DNA from: Clostridia bacterium
GTDB lineage: Bacteria > Bacillota > Clostridia > Christensenellales > HGM11417
DNA length: 15,307 nt
Assembly (NCBI GenBank): GCA_017407365.1
Contig: JAFQWR010000086.1
Location: 1-15,307 of the forward strand
Direction: 5' to 3'
This document shows, piece by piece, positions 1-7,329 of the stretch. Both the position numbers and the translations under genes were made by a program. The notes beneath the pieces were generated by a model. The model worked only from the letters and a program-made list of their open reading frames with translations, was not told the DNA's origin and did not search any database. Each line of letters starts with the position of its first letter. The first letter of the stretch is position 1.

Positions 1-667
1 CCCTTTCGGTACCCCTGACCTCAATGACCGTATGGCTGAGAAGCAGGGGAATATCAAAATCGTTTAAGCATTGCACAATATTTCGGTTCAAGCCGCTTGA
101 AAAAGGCATCAGTTCACACACGGCGGCAACCGTTGCGCCCTCTAACGTCATACGCCTTGCCATAATGAGTCCGATATCACCCGAGCCTAAAATTACGATT
201 CTTTTACCGGGCAGATAGCCCATTTTGTTGACAAACTTCTGAGCAGAGCCTGCGCTGTATACACCTGCAGGTCTTGCGCCTGCAACGTTTAATGCACCGC
301 GTGTGCGCTCTCTGCACCCCATAGCAAGCACCACAGCACCTGCCTGTATCTCGAACACGCCCTTTTCGGCATTCATCGCCGTGACAATGCGGTTTTGTGT
401 TAACGACAGCACCATTGTTTCGAGCATAACGGGAATTTTATACTCTGCTACCTTTTCGATAAAGCGGTAAGCATACTCAGGGCCCGTGAGCTCCTCTCCA
501 AAGCGATGTAGGCCAAAGCCGTTGTGAATGCACTGCTGTAAAATACCGCCAAGCGCGGAATCTCTTTCCAGAATGACCATATTGCGGACGCCGCTTTCAT
601 ACGCCTTAGCAGCAGCGGCAAGACCTGCAGGACCTCCGCCAATAATTACGAGATCAATTTTCTCCAT
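1..667 (-). CDS. NAD(P)/FAD-dependent oxidoreductase, partner of GlpA-like protein (partial, C-terminus off window)
   Basis: Reading leftward from an ATG at 665-667, one open frame continues without a stop to the window edge, giving about 222 residues of a protein that is usually about 410-420 long. It opens with a dinucleotide-binding fold (LVIIGGGPAGLAAA), then LGGILQQCIHNGFG, a GCRERTRGAL segment and a second Rossmann motif (ILGSGDIGLIMARR). This arrangement is typical of pyridine nucleotide-disulfide oxidoreductase-like flavoproteins encoded next to GlpA-like proteins in Clostridia. The start is fixed by a GGAGGGAG ribosome binding site and lies 12 bases after the stop of the upstream gene, so the two form one operon. 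Family knowledge suggests it passes electrons between NAD(P)H and its partner; the substrate is unknown. In similar clusters a short DUF1667 gene often follows, which would lie outside this window. Confidence 0.85.
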   Translation of the reverse strand, partial: MEKIDLVIIGGGPAGLAAAAKAYESGVRNMVILERDSALGGILQQCIHNGFGLHRFGEELTGPEYAYRFIEKVAEYKIPVMLETMVLSLTQNRIVTAMNAEKGVFEIQAGAVVLAMGCRERTRGALNVAGARPAGVYSAGSAQKFVNKMGYLPGKRIVILGSGDIGLIMARRMTLEGATVAAVCELMPFSSGLNRNIVQCLNDFDIPLLLSHTVIEVRGTER

Positions 668-679
668 AGCTCCCTCCGC

Positions 680-2176
680 TTATTTCGTCTTACCGACATT
701 GAGATAGGATTTTCCACCGCTTTTGGTAACCTGCTCTAAGGGAATACCAAGCTCCCTCGACAGAATCTCTGCTACGATGGGTCCGCAGAAGCCGCCCTGA
801 CAGCGCCCCATACCGCCACGGGTACGGCGCTTTACGCCGTCTACCGTGGTTGCCTTGGGATTGCGGTGAATGGCTTCAACGATTTCTCCCTCGGTGACCG
901 TTTCGCAACGGCAAACAACACGGCCGTATCTCTTATCCTTTGCAATAACAGCATTCTTTTGCTCTGCCGTCATTTCTCTGAAAGCATATTCCGATTCTCT
1001 GATCGGCGAAAAATCGGGGTTGCCTTTCACCGAAAGCCCTGCATTCTGTAATAGCTCAGCAACATAGCAAGCAATCGCCGGGGCACTTGTAAGGCCGGGA
1101 GATTCGATTGCCGCCACGTGAATGAAGCGAGGCAGTACAGAATCGGGACGAATGATAAAATCACCCGTATCACCAACCGAACGGAGTCCTGAAAAGGAGG
1201 TGATTACCGAACGGAGAGGAATTCCCTGCACGCTCTGACAAGCCAATGCAGCAATCGATTTTAAGCCCTCTGCCGTAGTGCTTTTATCTGTTTTATCCTC
1301 ACCGTCTGCCGCAGTAGGCCCTAAAATCAAGTTACCGTCTGCCGTGGGCGAAACCAAAACACCCTTGCCCAAACGGGAGGGAACACGGAAAACGGTGCAG
1401 GAAACAAGATCTCCGCACGTTTTATCCATCAGCATATATTCACCCTTACGGGGTTTAACGGTAAAGTCGTGGCAACCGATCAGACGGGCAACCTCATCGG
1501 CATAAATGCCGGCCGCATTCACTGCATAACGGGCACGTACCACTTTTTCGGAGGAAGAAACAGAAAAATAAGGCTCTTCATAGGTGATGGCATCTACGGC
1601 AAAATCGGTGATCAGCTGTGCACCGTTATCCATTGCATTACCTAAGGCAGCAAAGGCAAGCCCGTAGGGGCAAACAATACCGCCCGTAGGCGCATATAAC
1701 GCCGCTACTGCATTCTCGCCGATATTCGGCTCCTTAGCGCGAAGCTCCTCTCTGCTTAAAACCTGTAAGCCCTCAACGCCGTTTTGCTCTCCGCGACTGA
1801 TAAGCTCACAGATTGCCTCCTTCTCTTCCTCGCTGAAAGCGACAACCAACGAGCCGTTGTTACGATATTTTACGCCAAGCTCCTTGCAAAGCGCAGGCAT
1901 CATACGGTTGCCCTCTACGTTAAAGCGAGCCTTTAAGGTGCCCGGCTTTGCATCAAAGCCTGCATGAACAATGCCGCTGTTTGCAGAGGTTGCACCCATG
2001 GCAACGTCGCTTTTTGCTTCAAGCACAACGACAGACGCGCCCTGACGGGTAAGCTCTCTGGCAATCAGGGAGCCAACGACACCTGCGCCGATTACGGCGA
2101 CATCGAAAACCTCTGCCTCGCTACTATCGGTGAATAACGCGGATTCCTGAGTTTTGGGTAAAGCAATGTTATCCAT
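680..2176 (-). CDS. FAD-dependent oxidoreductase, GlpA-like, with C-terminal BFD-type [2Fe-2S] domain
   Basis: A 498-residue protein. Residues 25-50 hold the FAD-binding GxGxxG motif (GAGVVG, 30-35), and ATSANSGIVHAGFD follows as in glycerol-3-phosphate dehydrogenase / 2-hydroxyglutarate oxidase (DAO) proteins. The C-terminal 80 residues form a bacterioferritin-associated-ferredoxin-like domain with cysteines at about 422, 424, 459 and 464 (CRC...CQGGFC), which fits a [2Fe-2S] ligand set. Length matches the anaerobic GlpA-like group found in Firmicutes. The start is supported by an AGGAGT site at 2185-2190. It is the first gene of an operon with the flavoprotein downstream, so a soluble two-flavin complex is likely. 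No glycerol uptake or kinase gene is present here, so glycerol 3-phosphate is only one possible substrate. Its leader is unusual and is listed separately. Confidence 0.88.
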   Translation of the reverse strand: MDNIALPKTQESALFTDSSEAEVFDVAVIGAGVVGSLIARELTRQGASVVVLEAKSDVAMGATSANSGIVHAGFDAKPGTLKARFNVEGNRMMPALCKELGVKYRNNGSLVVAFSEEEKEAICELISRGEQNGVEGLQVLSREELRAKEPNIGENAVAALYAPTGGIVCPYGLAFAALGNAMDNGAQLITDFAVDAITYEEPYFSVSSSEKVVRARYAVNAAGIYADEVARLIGCHDFTVKPRKGEYMLMDKTCGDLVSCTVFRVPSRLGKGVLVSPTADGNLILGPTAADGEDKTDKSTTAEGLKSIAALACQSVQGIPLRSVITSFSGLRSVGDTGDFIIRPDSVLPRFIHVAAIESPGLTSAPAIACYVAELLQNAGLSVKGNPDFSPIRESEYAFREMTAEQKNAVIAKDKRYGRVVCRCETVTEGEIVEAIHRNPKATTVDGVKRRTRGGMGRCQGGFCGPIVAEILSRELGIPLEQVTKSGGKSYLNVGKTK

Positions 2177-2344
2177 TATTTATTACTCCTGTTACAGATT
2201 ATAAAACAACAAAAGACTTCCAAAGGTATTTCCTTCGGGGCATAGTGCCTTTCGTTTATCGGTCGGTCAGCATATCTGTCGAAATAAACGTACGACAAAA
2301 GAAAAGACTCTGCCCACCGACAGGCTGACCGCCATAAAAACATT
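2177..2344 (-). promoter_or_regulatory. Structured 5' leader of the FAD oxidoreductase operon (candidate riboswitch or attenuator)
   Basis: The predicted transcript start near 2344 gives a leader of about 168 bases. In the minus-strand RNA, 2331-2318 can pair with 2281-2276 and 2271-2264 (14 base pairs with a four-base bulge at 2272-2275). In its loop, 2290-2284 (CGUUUAU) is complementary to 2259-2253 (AUAAACG) just past the stem, giving an H-type pseudoknot with a 7-base-pair second stem, plus a possible G-U pair (2283 with 2260). A second hairpin follows (stem 2238-2232 with 2226-2220, loop AAAUA), then a U-rich stretch at 2219-2201, like a weak intrinsic terminator. Bases 2252-2248 (AAAGG) could instead pair with 2226-2222. 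The ribosome binding site lies beyond it. I do not recognise a known riboswitch class. The pairings are seen; regulation is inferred. Confidence 0.5.
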
Positions 2345-2350
2345 TATAAT

Positions 2351-2379
2351 AGTATATCACAAACGGAATATTTTTGCAA
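2351..2379 (-). promoter_or_regulatory. Sigma-A-type promoter of the FAD oxidoreductase operon
   Basis: On the minus strand TTGCAA (2379-2374) and TATACT (2356-2351) are separated by 17 bases, predicting a start near 2344. It drives the leader and the two flavoprotein genes. Confidence 0.65.
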
Positions 2380-2465
2380 GTGTATCAACAGGATAACCGC
2401 GCCTGCGAAGCATAATACGCTTCACAAATCCCGCAGCTGATTCATACAATAAAAGGGTAAACCGA

Positions 2466-2494
2466 TTGCTATTTATCCACGTTTATGCTATAAT
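2466..2494 (+). promoter_or_regulatory. Sigma-A-type promoter of the MATE gene
   Basis: TTGCTA (2466-2471) and a perfect TATAAT (2489-2494) are 17 bases apart. The expected start is at about 2501, which is the A of the gene's ATG, so the message would have almost no leader. A weaker alternative, TTCACA (2421-2426) with TACAAT (2445-2450) at an 18-base spacer, would give a leader of about 44 bases but still no Shine-Dalgarno. Confidence 0.65.
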
Positions 2495-2500
2495 ATTCTT

Positions 2501-3862
2501 ATGATACAGACGAAAACAAACATCAAGGATTATACCAAAGGAAAAATACCCACGCAGCTGATTCTGTTTGCTCTGCCGCTGTTTTTATCCAATATTTTAC
2601 AGGTAGTGTATAATATGGTGGATATGATTGTCGTGGAGCATGCTATGAGCACCGTGGGGCTTTCTGCTGTGGCAGTAGGCGGTGACGTATCGGGCTTTAT
2701 GACCTTTATTGCCATGGGCTTTTCTGCCGCAGGTCAGGTGCTGATTGCGCAGTTTATCGGTGAAAACAAGCGAGAAAGGCTTGGCTTGTTTATCAGCACT
2801 CTGTTTCGGTTTCTGATGATTGCCGCACTTGTTTTAAGTGCCGTTTGTCTTCTTTTCCGAAACCCCATTCTTCGTGCCATGCATACACCTGAGGCCTCTT
2901 ACAGCGAGGCGCTTGCCTACTCCACCGTATGTATGCTGGGGCTTGTTTTCATTTACGGATACAACGCCATTAGCGCCGTGCTGAGGGGCATGGGTGACGC
3001 AAAGCATCCCTTTATTTTTATCTGTATAGCCGCCTTGCTGAACGTTGCGCTGGATTTGCTGTTTGTGCTTGTTTTTCATATGGGAGCAATGGGCGCGGCA
3101 CTTGCAACCGTGATCAGTCAGGGAATCAGCTTTTTGTGCTGTGCGGCTTTTCTGTATAAAAATCAGGAGAAATTCGAGCTGAAAATTTCCGCCGCCGACC
3201 TATTGAAAAGCGACCGCAGTATGCTGTTTTCTCTACTGAAGCTCGGAACCCCTATGGCAATTAAATCTGCCGCCATCCACTTTTCAAAGCTGTTTGTTAA
3301 TTCATGGATCAACTCCTACGGCCTGGAGGTCAGCGGATTTGCAGGAATTGCAAACAAGGTAAACAGCATCAGCGTTTTGTTTTCTAACTCGCTGAATGCC
3401 GCAGGCTCAAGCATGGTTGGGCAAAATATTGCCGCAAAGCAATTTGCGCGCGTAAAAACCATTCTGCGCACCATGTTTGTGATAACCCTTTCCATTGCTA
3501 CACTTCTTTCTGCCTTTATTCTGATTTTCCCCGAAACCTTCTTTGGCTTGTTTACCTCTGACAATGCCGTGATGGCGGTTGCGATGAAATATCTGCCCGT
3601 TGCCGTAATGCTGTTTTTCGGCTCTGCACTCCGCGCTCCGATGAATTCCATTCTGAACGGAAGCGGAAACTACAAGATCAATTTTGTAACCGCTATTTTA
3701 GACGGTATTGTTATGCGCATAGGGCTGAGCCTTTTGTTTGGATTGGTATTTGATATGCAATACATCGGCTTCTGGCTCGGTGATGCACTTGCCGGCTTTA
3801 CACCCTTTTTCATCGGCGTTGCATTCTATTTCAGCGGTATCTGGAAAAAAGGAAGAAATTAA
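2501..3862 (+). CDS. MATE family efflux transporter
   Basis: A 453-residue, very hydrophobic protein with about twelve membrane segments in two similar halves, which is the normal size for multidrug and toxic compound extrusion proteins. The N-terminus (KGKIPTQLILFALPLFLSN followed by YNMVDMIVV) and the segment GMGDAKHPFIF near residue 165 are typical of the clostridial DinF/NorM-like group, which exports organic cations or unknown metabolites in exchange for H+ or Na+. The substrate cannot be read from sequence. The ATG at 2501 is the only reasonable start: no ATG, GTG or TTG lies between it and the first membrane segment. No ribosome binding site precedes it, and the -10 box ends six bases upstream. 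It is transcribed alone and ends at a bidirectional terminator. Confidence 0.93.
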   Translation: MIQTKTNIKDYTKGKIPTQLILFALPLFLSNILQVVYNMVDMIVVEHAMSTVGLSAVAVGGDVSGFMTFIAMGFSAAGQVLIAQFIGENKRERLGLFISTLFRFLMIAALVLSAVCLLFRNPILRAMHTPEASYSEALAYSTVCMLGLVFIYGYNAISAVLRGMGDAKHPFIFICIAALLNVALDLLFVLVFHMGAMGAALATVISQGISFLCCAAFLYKNQEKFELKISAADLLKSDRSMLFSLLKLGTPMAIKSAAIHFSKLFVNSWINSYGLEVSGFAGIANKVNSISVLFSNSLNAAGSSMVGQNIAAKQFARVKTILRTMFVITLSIATLLSAFILIFPETFFGLFTSDNAVMAVAMKYLPVAVMLFFGSALRAPMNSILNGSGNYKINFVTAILDGIVMRIGLSLLFGLVFDMQYIGFWLGDALAGFTPFFIGVAFYFSGIWKKGRN

Positions 3863-3874
3863 CAGCTTTATAAT

Positions 3875-3912
3875 AAAACACCCTCTGCCTCTGATGAAGC
3901 AAAGGGTGTTTT
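3875..3912. terminator. Bidirectional intrinsic terminator between MATE and GH127 genes
   Basis: AAAACACCCT (3875-3884) pairs perfectly with AGGGTGTTTT (3903-3912), with an inner TGC/GCA pairing. T-runs flank it on the plus side (TTTTTT) and, through the matching A-run, on the minus side. It serves two convergent genes. Confidence 0.85.
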
Positions 3913-3915
3913 TTA

Positions 3916-5739
3916 TTATAGCTTGGGCATTTCTGCCATACGAAGCACGGTACAGCCAAAGGGCACAAGCTTCTTTTTGCAGGGCTTACCGATTGGCTCG
4001 GTGGATTTGGGAAGAGGCGCGCACACACCGGGCTGATTGGCGTAGGTTCCCCAATCGATTTTCACCATATCCACCGAAAGAGAAGCGGCGGGGTGATTTC
4101 TTGAAAAGGGAATGCTTCCCACCTCGCCCTCGCTTGCCTCTATGCGCTCACCGATAAAGGCATATTGCCAATCCTCCAAGGGGGTGAAGTGGTAGTCGCA
4201 GTAGGGATAGGTATGTAAATATCCGTCAGCCTCCTTCTCTATCCGTGCTTCCTCGGCAAGAATGGGAAGGGCATACAGAAGCGCACCGCGCTTTACGGTG
4301 AACATTCCCGTAGGTCTTTGCACAAACTGCGCCTCTACCGTAAAGGATACATTTACGTTTTCGCCCTCAGCAAACTGCTTATGCAGAATAAACCAGCCGT
4401 CATCTGCCGTTTGCGGCTTACCGTTCACGGTAAATGCCTTTGCCCAAGAGGGAATACGGATTTTAAGAGCAAACTCAGTTGCCCTTTTCACTGTGTAGGT
4501 CAGGGTGTTTTTGAAGGGGTAATCCGTATCAAGAGCAACGCTGATTTGCTGCCCACCCAAAGCGGTATTCACCTCTGAGGGAACAAGCACTGCGCTTACA
4601 AGCGTATCGTTGCCCTCTGTCATAAATGCGTGCATACAAAGCTTGGGCCACCCCTGCCCCATGTTGGCAGTACAGCACCCGAAATTGGTTTCAGAGCCAA
4701 ACACGTGCGCTTCCTTACTGTTGCTGTTGAAAATCACAGGCTCATTCATGGGGATTAACGCAATCTGATTTACCAGCTGGTCATACTGCCTTGTCCACAT
4801 ATCCTCGGAAATCACGGAGGGACGCGCATTGAACGCAAGCGTTTCCAGACGGTCTGCCCATACGCGATTACCCGTTATGCCAAGCAAAACCTCGTAGGAA
4901 TACATTGCCTCTACGATACCGCACAGCTCTGTACCCTGTATGGGGTCAAAGCCATCCAGGCATTCGTTACCCGTAAAATGCCCGGTTGCCGTGCCGTGAT
5001 GCTTTTCCAGCACGGAAAGAAGAGCCGTGGCTTCCTCTCCGTTATCTCCGCCCTTTTCCCCCATAAACGCACGGTACAGGCATTCGCCCTTCAACGCCAT
5101 GGCAATGTTTACCACATGTGTGAAAAAAGACCATTCCTTTTCGCGCTTTTGCCAAAGCTTTAACAGATTACGGTAGCAAACACCGTCTGCATGCAGCATA
5201 TCGGCAAGCTCAATCAGCCAATCCTCCTGCCTGCGTTCATACAGCCAGCTGATGGAAATTAAGCATTCAAACCATCTTGCACTGCCCCAATTGTGCAGCG
5301 TGTGATGGGGCAAATAGAAGTAATATTGCCTTAAAGCGCGGTAAACAGCATCCTCTACCCTTTCATCACCCGAGCAATCGGCATATAAAACCAACACCTT
5401 GCAAATCAGAAAGAGCGCCCACATATCGTAAGCATCGCGCTCCTCAACCGTGCAGGGGCATATCCAACCGTCCTCACACTGACGGGCAAGAATTTCATCC
5501 ACATAACGCTTCGCACGGGCGATCATATCCTCATCCTCTAAAAGATAGGCAAGCGGAATGAAGCCATCCAGCCAGTAAGGCACACGCTCCCAGCCCTCAC
5601 GGTCTCCGCCAATCCATTTGGAATCCCTTACATCCGGCCACATTTTATCAAGATTACCGGCAAGCCCCTCCGCCTGAAGCTTCAATTGACGGTACATCCA
5701 CCCCTTTGGCTTAATCTGTTTTGTGCTAAGTGCTTTCAT
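3916..5739 (-). CDS. GH127 / DUF1680 family glycoside hydrolase (putative beta-L-arabinofuranosidase)
   Basis: A 607-residue protein. The N-terminal two-thirds is an (alpha/alpha)6-barrel type region with YWLDGFIPLAYLLED near residue 55 and the family signature NFGCCTANMGQGWPK at 352-366; the last third is beta-rich. Bifidobacterial GH127 enzymes bind zinc through Glu-x-Cys and a Cys-Cys pair, with one cysteine as nucleophile. Here ELC at 271-273 and CC at 355-356 fit that pattern, so the active site looks intact. No signal peptide is seen, so it probably acts in the cytoplasm on imported oligosaccharides. The start has a TAGGAGT site. No sugar transporter or other glycosidase adjoins it, so it appears to be an isolated gene. 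Activity on arabinofuranosides is inferred; related enzymes may have other specificities. Confidence 0.88.
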   Translation of the reverse strand: MKALSTKQIKPKGWMYRQLKLQAEGLAGNLDKMWPDVRDSKWIGGDREGWERVPYWLDGFIPLAYLLEDEDMIARAKRYVDEILARQCEDGWICPCTVEERDAYDMWALFLICKVLVLYADCSGDERVEDAVYRALRQYYFYLPHHTLHNWGSARWFECLISISWLYERRQEDWLIELADMLHADGVCYRNLLKLWQKREKEWSFFTHVVNIAMALKGECLYRAFMGEKGGDNGEEATALLSVLEKHHGTATGHFTGNECLDGFDPIQGTELCGIVEAMYSYEVLLGITGNRVWADRLETLAFNARPSVISEDMWTRQYDQLVNQIALIPMNEPVIFNSNSKEAHVFGSETNFGCCTANMGQGWPKLCMHAFMTEGNDTLVSAVLVPSEVNTALGGQQISVALDTDYPFKNTLTYTVKRATEFALKIRIPSWAKAFTVNGKPQTADDGWFILHKQFAEGENVNVSFTVEAQFVQRPTGMFTVKRGALLYALPILAEEARIEKEADGYLHTYPYCDYHFTPLEDWQYAFIGERIEASEGEVGSIPFSRNHPAASLSVDMVKIDWGTYANQPGVCAPLPKSTEPIGKPCKKKLVPFGCTVLRMAEMPKL

Positions 5740-5768
5740 CGTTTAACTCCTACAGAATTATTGCATTT

Positions 5769-5797
5769 ATTATAAACCATATAATAAAAAAAATCAA
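5769..5797 (-). promoter_or_regulatory. Sigma-A-type promoter of the GH127 gene
   Basis: On the minus strand TTGATT (5797-5792) and TATAAT (5774-5769) are spaced by 17 bases. The start falls near 5762, leaving a leader of about 22 bases that contains the ribosome binding site. Confidence 0.65.
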
Positions 5798-5814
5798 CCG
5801 AATAAATGAAAGCT

Positions 5815-5843
5815 TTGCATTTCACAGAAGAATATGGTATAAT
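5815..5843 (+). promoter_or_regulatory. Sigma-A-type promoter of the chromate-transporter-family operon
   Basis: TTGCAT (5815-5820) and TATAAT (5838-5843) are 17 bases apart, predicting a start near 5850. This decides the first gene's start: an in-frame ATG at 5806 lies upstream of the promoter and cannot be in the message. Confidence 0.7.
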
Positions 5844-5895
5844 CAAGAACAGCACCTTCAAAATATACACTGAGAAAAGCTTACAGGAGATTTCT

Positions 5896-6507
5896 ATGCA
5901 GATAGCAAACGACAGCAATGCCGCTAAAAAGCAATCACAACTCAGAAGGCTTTGGCAATTATTCAGCAGCTTTTTCCGCATCGGTCTGTTTACCTTTGGC
6001 GGCGGACTTGCGATGATTCCCTTGATTCAACGGGAAACGGTAGAAAGCCGTGGTTGGGTGACTGATGACGATATTCTGGAAATCATCGCCATTGCAGAAT
6101 CCACCCCGGGCCCCATTGCCGTAAATGCCGCAACCTTTATCGGTCACAGAGTGGCAGGTATTCTTGGCTCTGTATGCGCCACGCTTGGTGTGGTTTTACC
6201 CTCATTTTTAATCATCTATGCGCTCTCTTTTGTATTGCGTGAGTTTCAGAATGTGCAAGCGGTGCAATACGCCTTTTGGGGAATCCGTGCCGGTGTGCTT
6301 GCGCTGATTGTAAAATCGCTGGTAACGATGGCGAAAAAATGCCCCAAACAGGTGATTTCGTACGTGATTATTCTGATTGCGTTTGTTCTGGTCGCCTTTT
6401 TGAACGTCAATGCCATTTACGTTGTAATCGGCAGCGCTGTGATTGGCATTCTCTGGTCTTTGCTTATAAGTAAAAAACAGACTAAGGAGGACAAAGAAGT
6501 AAAATGA
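5896..6507 (+). CDS. Chromate transporter (CHR) family protein, short form, subunit 1
   Basis: A 203-residue membrane protein starting at the ATG at 5896, which has AGGAGA at 5885-5890. The CHR-domain signatures are clear: FRIGLFTFGGGLAMIPLI early, AESTPGPIAVNAATFIG in the middle and a LGVVLPSFLIIYAL membrane segment. Long ChrA proteins hold two such domains in one chain; short forms are encoded as tandem pairs, as here with the next gene, whose ATG overlaps this stop (ATGA). The pair presumably assembles in the membrane as a heterodimer. The family is named for chromate efflux, but in anaerobes the natural substrate of such pairs is usually unproven, so the call is by family only. Transcribed divergently from the GH127 gene. 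Confidence 0.92.
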   Translation: MQIANDSNAAKKQSQLRRLWQLFSSFFRIGLFTFGGGLAMIPLIQRETVESRGWVTDDDILEIIAIAESTPGPIAVNAATFIGHRVAGILGSVCATLGVVLPSFLIIYALSFVLREFQNVQAVQYAFWGIRAGVLALIVKSLVTMAKKCPKQVISYVIILIAFVLVAFLNVNAIYVVIGSAVIGILWSLLISKKQTKEDKEVK

Positions 6508-7082
6508 TTTTGTTAGAGCTTTTCTGGACATTTTTTAAGATTGGTCTGTTTACCTTTGGCGGGGGATACGCCATGCTCCCGATGATACAGAGCGAGGTGC
6601 TTGCAAAGCAATGGATCAATCACGAAACACTCATCAATTTTGTTGCCGTCAGCGAAAGCACCCCCGGGCCCTTTGCCATCAACATGGCTACCTTTATAGG
6701 CACAGAAATGGGCGGCATACTCGGTGGAATGGTGGCAACCTTAGGCGTTGTGCTTCCCTCTTTTATCGTAATTCTGATTGTGGCAAGGTTTTTTGAAAAA
6801 TTCCGTGACAGCAAATTTGTAAGATGGGCAATGAGCGGATTGAAGCCCGCAGTTATCGGTCTGATCGGTGCCGCAATTATTTCTATCGGCAAAACTGTTT
6901 TCTTCCCCAACGGATTTACCGCAAATGTATTTACCTCTGCCCCTTTCTATCTTTCGCTTGCTTTATTTATCATCTGCACCGTTCTGATTTTAAGGTTCAA
7001 AAAAATTCATCCGATTTTATTGATCTGTATATCCGCGGCTGTTGGCATTGCCGCAGGCTATGCACTTCAATTGCCTGTATGA
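6504..7082 (+). CDS. Chromate transporter (CHR) family protein, short form, subunit 2
   Basis: A 192-residue membrane protein homologous to the preceding one: FFKIGLFTFGGGYAMLPMI at the N-terminus, SESTPGPFAINMATFIG and LGVVLPSFIVILIV. It overlaps the upstream stop by four bases (ATGA), so the two are translationally coupled, and its ribosome binding site (AAGGAGG at about 6484-6490) lies inside the upstream gene. The strong similarity of the two proteins with retained differences fits an old tandem duplication giving a two-protein transporter. No clear terminator follows; transcription may run on into the tRNA-Arg gene, which nonetheless has its own promoter. Confidence 0.92.
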   Translation: MILLELFWTFFKIGLFTFGGGYAMLPMIQSEVLAKQWINHETLINFVAVSESTPGPFAINMATFIGTEMGGILGGMVATLGVVLPSFIVILIVARFFEKFRDSKFVRWAMSGLKPAVIGLIGAAIISIGKTVFFPNGFTANVFTSAPFYLSLALFIICTVLILRFKKIHPILLICISAAVGIAAGYALQLPV

Positions 7083-7138
7083 CAAAAAAACAAGGAAAAA
7101 GAAAAGCCAAAAACTTTTGAATAATCGCTTAAAAACCC

Positions 7139-7167
7139 TTGACATTTTTTTTGAAATACATTATACT
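7139..7167 (+). promoter_or_regulatory. Strong promoter of tRNA-Arg
   Basis: Consensus TTGACA (7139-7144), 17-base spacer, TATACT (7162-7167). The predicted start is near 7174, about 35 bases before the mature tRNA. Confidence 0.85.
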
Positions 7168-7208
7168 ATATAGGCTTTCGAAAAATGCGTTTGCATTTTA
7201 AGCCTTAT

Positions 7209-7285
7209 GCACCCTTAGCTCAATTGGATAGAGCGTTGGTCTACGGAACCAAAGGTTAGGGATTCGAGCTCCTTAGGGTGCGCCA
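7209..7285 (+). tRNA. tRNA-Arg (anticodon ACG)
   Basis: A complete 77-base cloverleaf. The acceptor arms GCACCCT (7209-7215) and AGGGTGC (7275-7281) pair perfectly. The D arm is GCTC/GAGC. The anticodon stem TTGGT/ACCAA encloses the loop CTACGGA, so the anticodon is ACG, where A34 is normally edited to inosine. The T loop is TTCGAGC. The discriminator is G and CCA is encoded at 7283-7285. Confidence 0.97.
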
Positions 7286-7291
7286 TACAAG

Positions 7292-7329
7292 AAACCTCTT
7301 TTGTTTAATATAACAAGAGAGGTTTTTTT
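7292..7329 (+). terminator. Intrinsic terminator of tRNA-Arg
   Basis: A 14-base-pair stem (7292-7305 with 7312-7325, one G-U pair), a six-base loop and a seven-T run ending at 7329, seven bases after the tRNA. Confidence 0.93.

Noticed and set aside
2177..2344. T-box leader
   Set aside because: The T-box consensus before the terminator and the other T-box motifs are absent, and the operon is not aminoacyl-tRNA or amino-acid related.
2473..2481. DnaA-box-like TTATCCACG near the MATE promoter
   Set aside because: A single site with one mismatch to TTATNCACA, inside a promoter spacer and far from rpmH; no cluster that would mark an origin.
3738..4157. 139-codon plus-strand frame spanning the MATE end and GH127 region
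   Set aside because: It crosses a strong bidirectional terminator and is antisense to GH127; the protein looks like a shadow translation.
5806..5895. Upstream ATG that would add 30 residues to the first chromate-family protein
   Set aside because: It precedes the predicted promoter and has no Shine-Dalgarno; the ATG at 5896 has AGGAGA and a family-like N-terminus.
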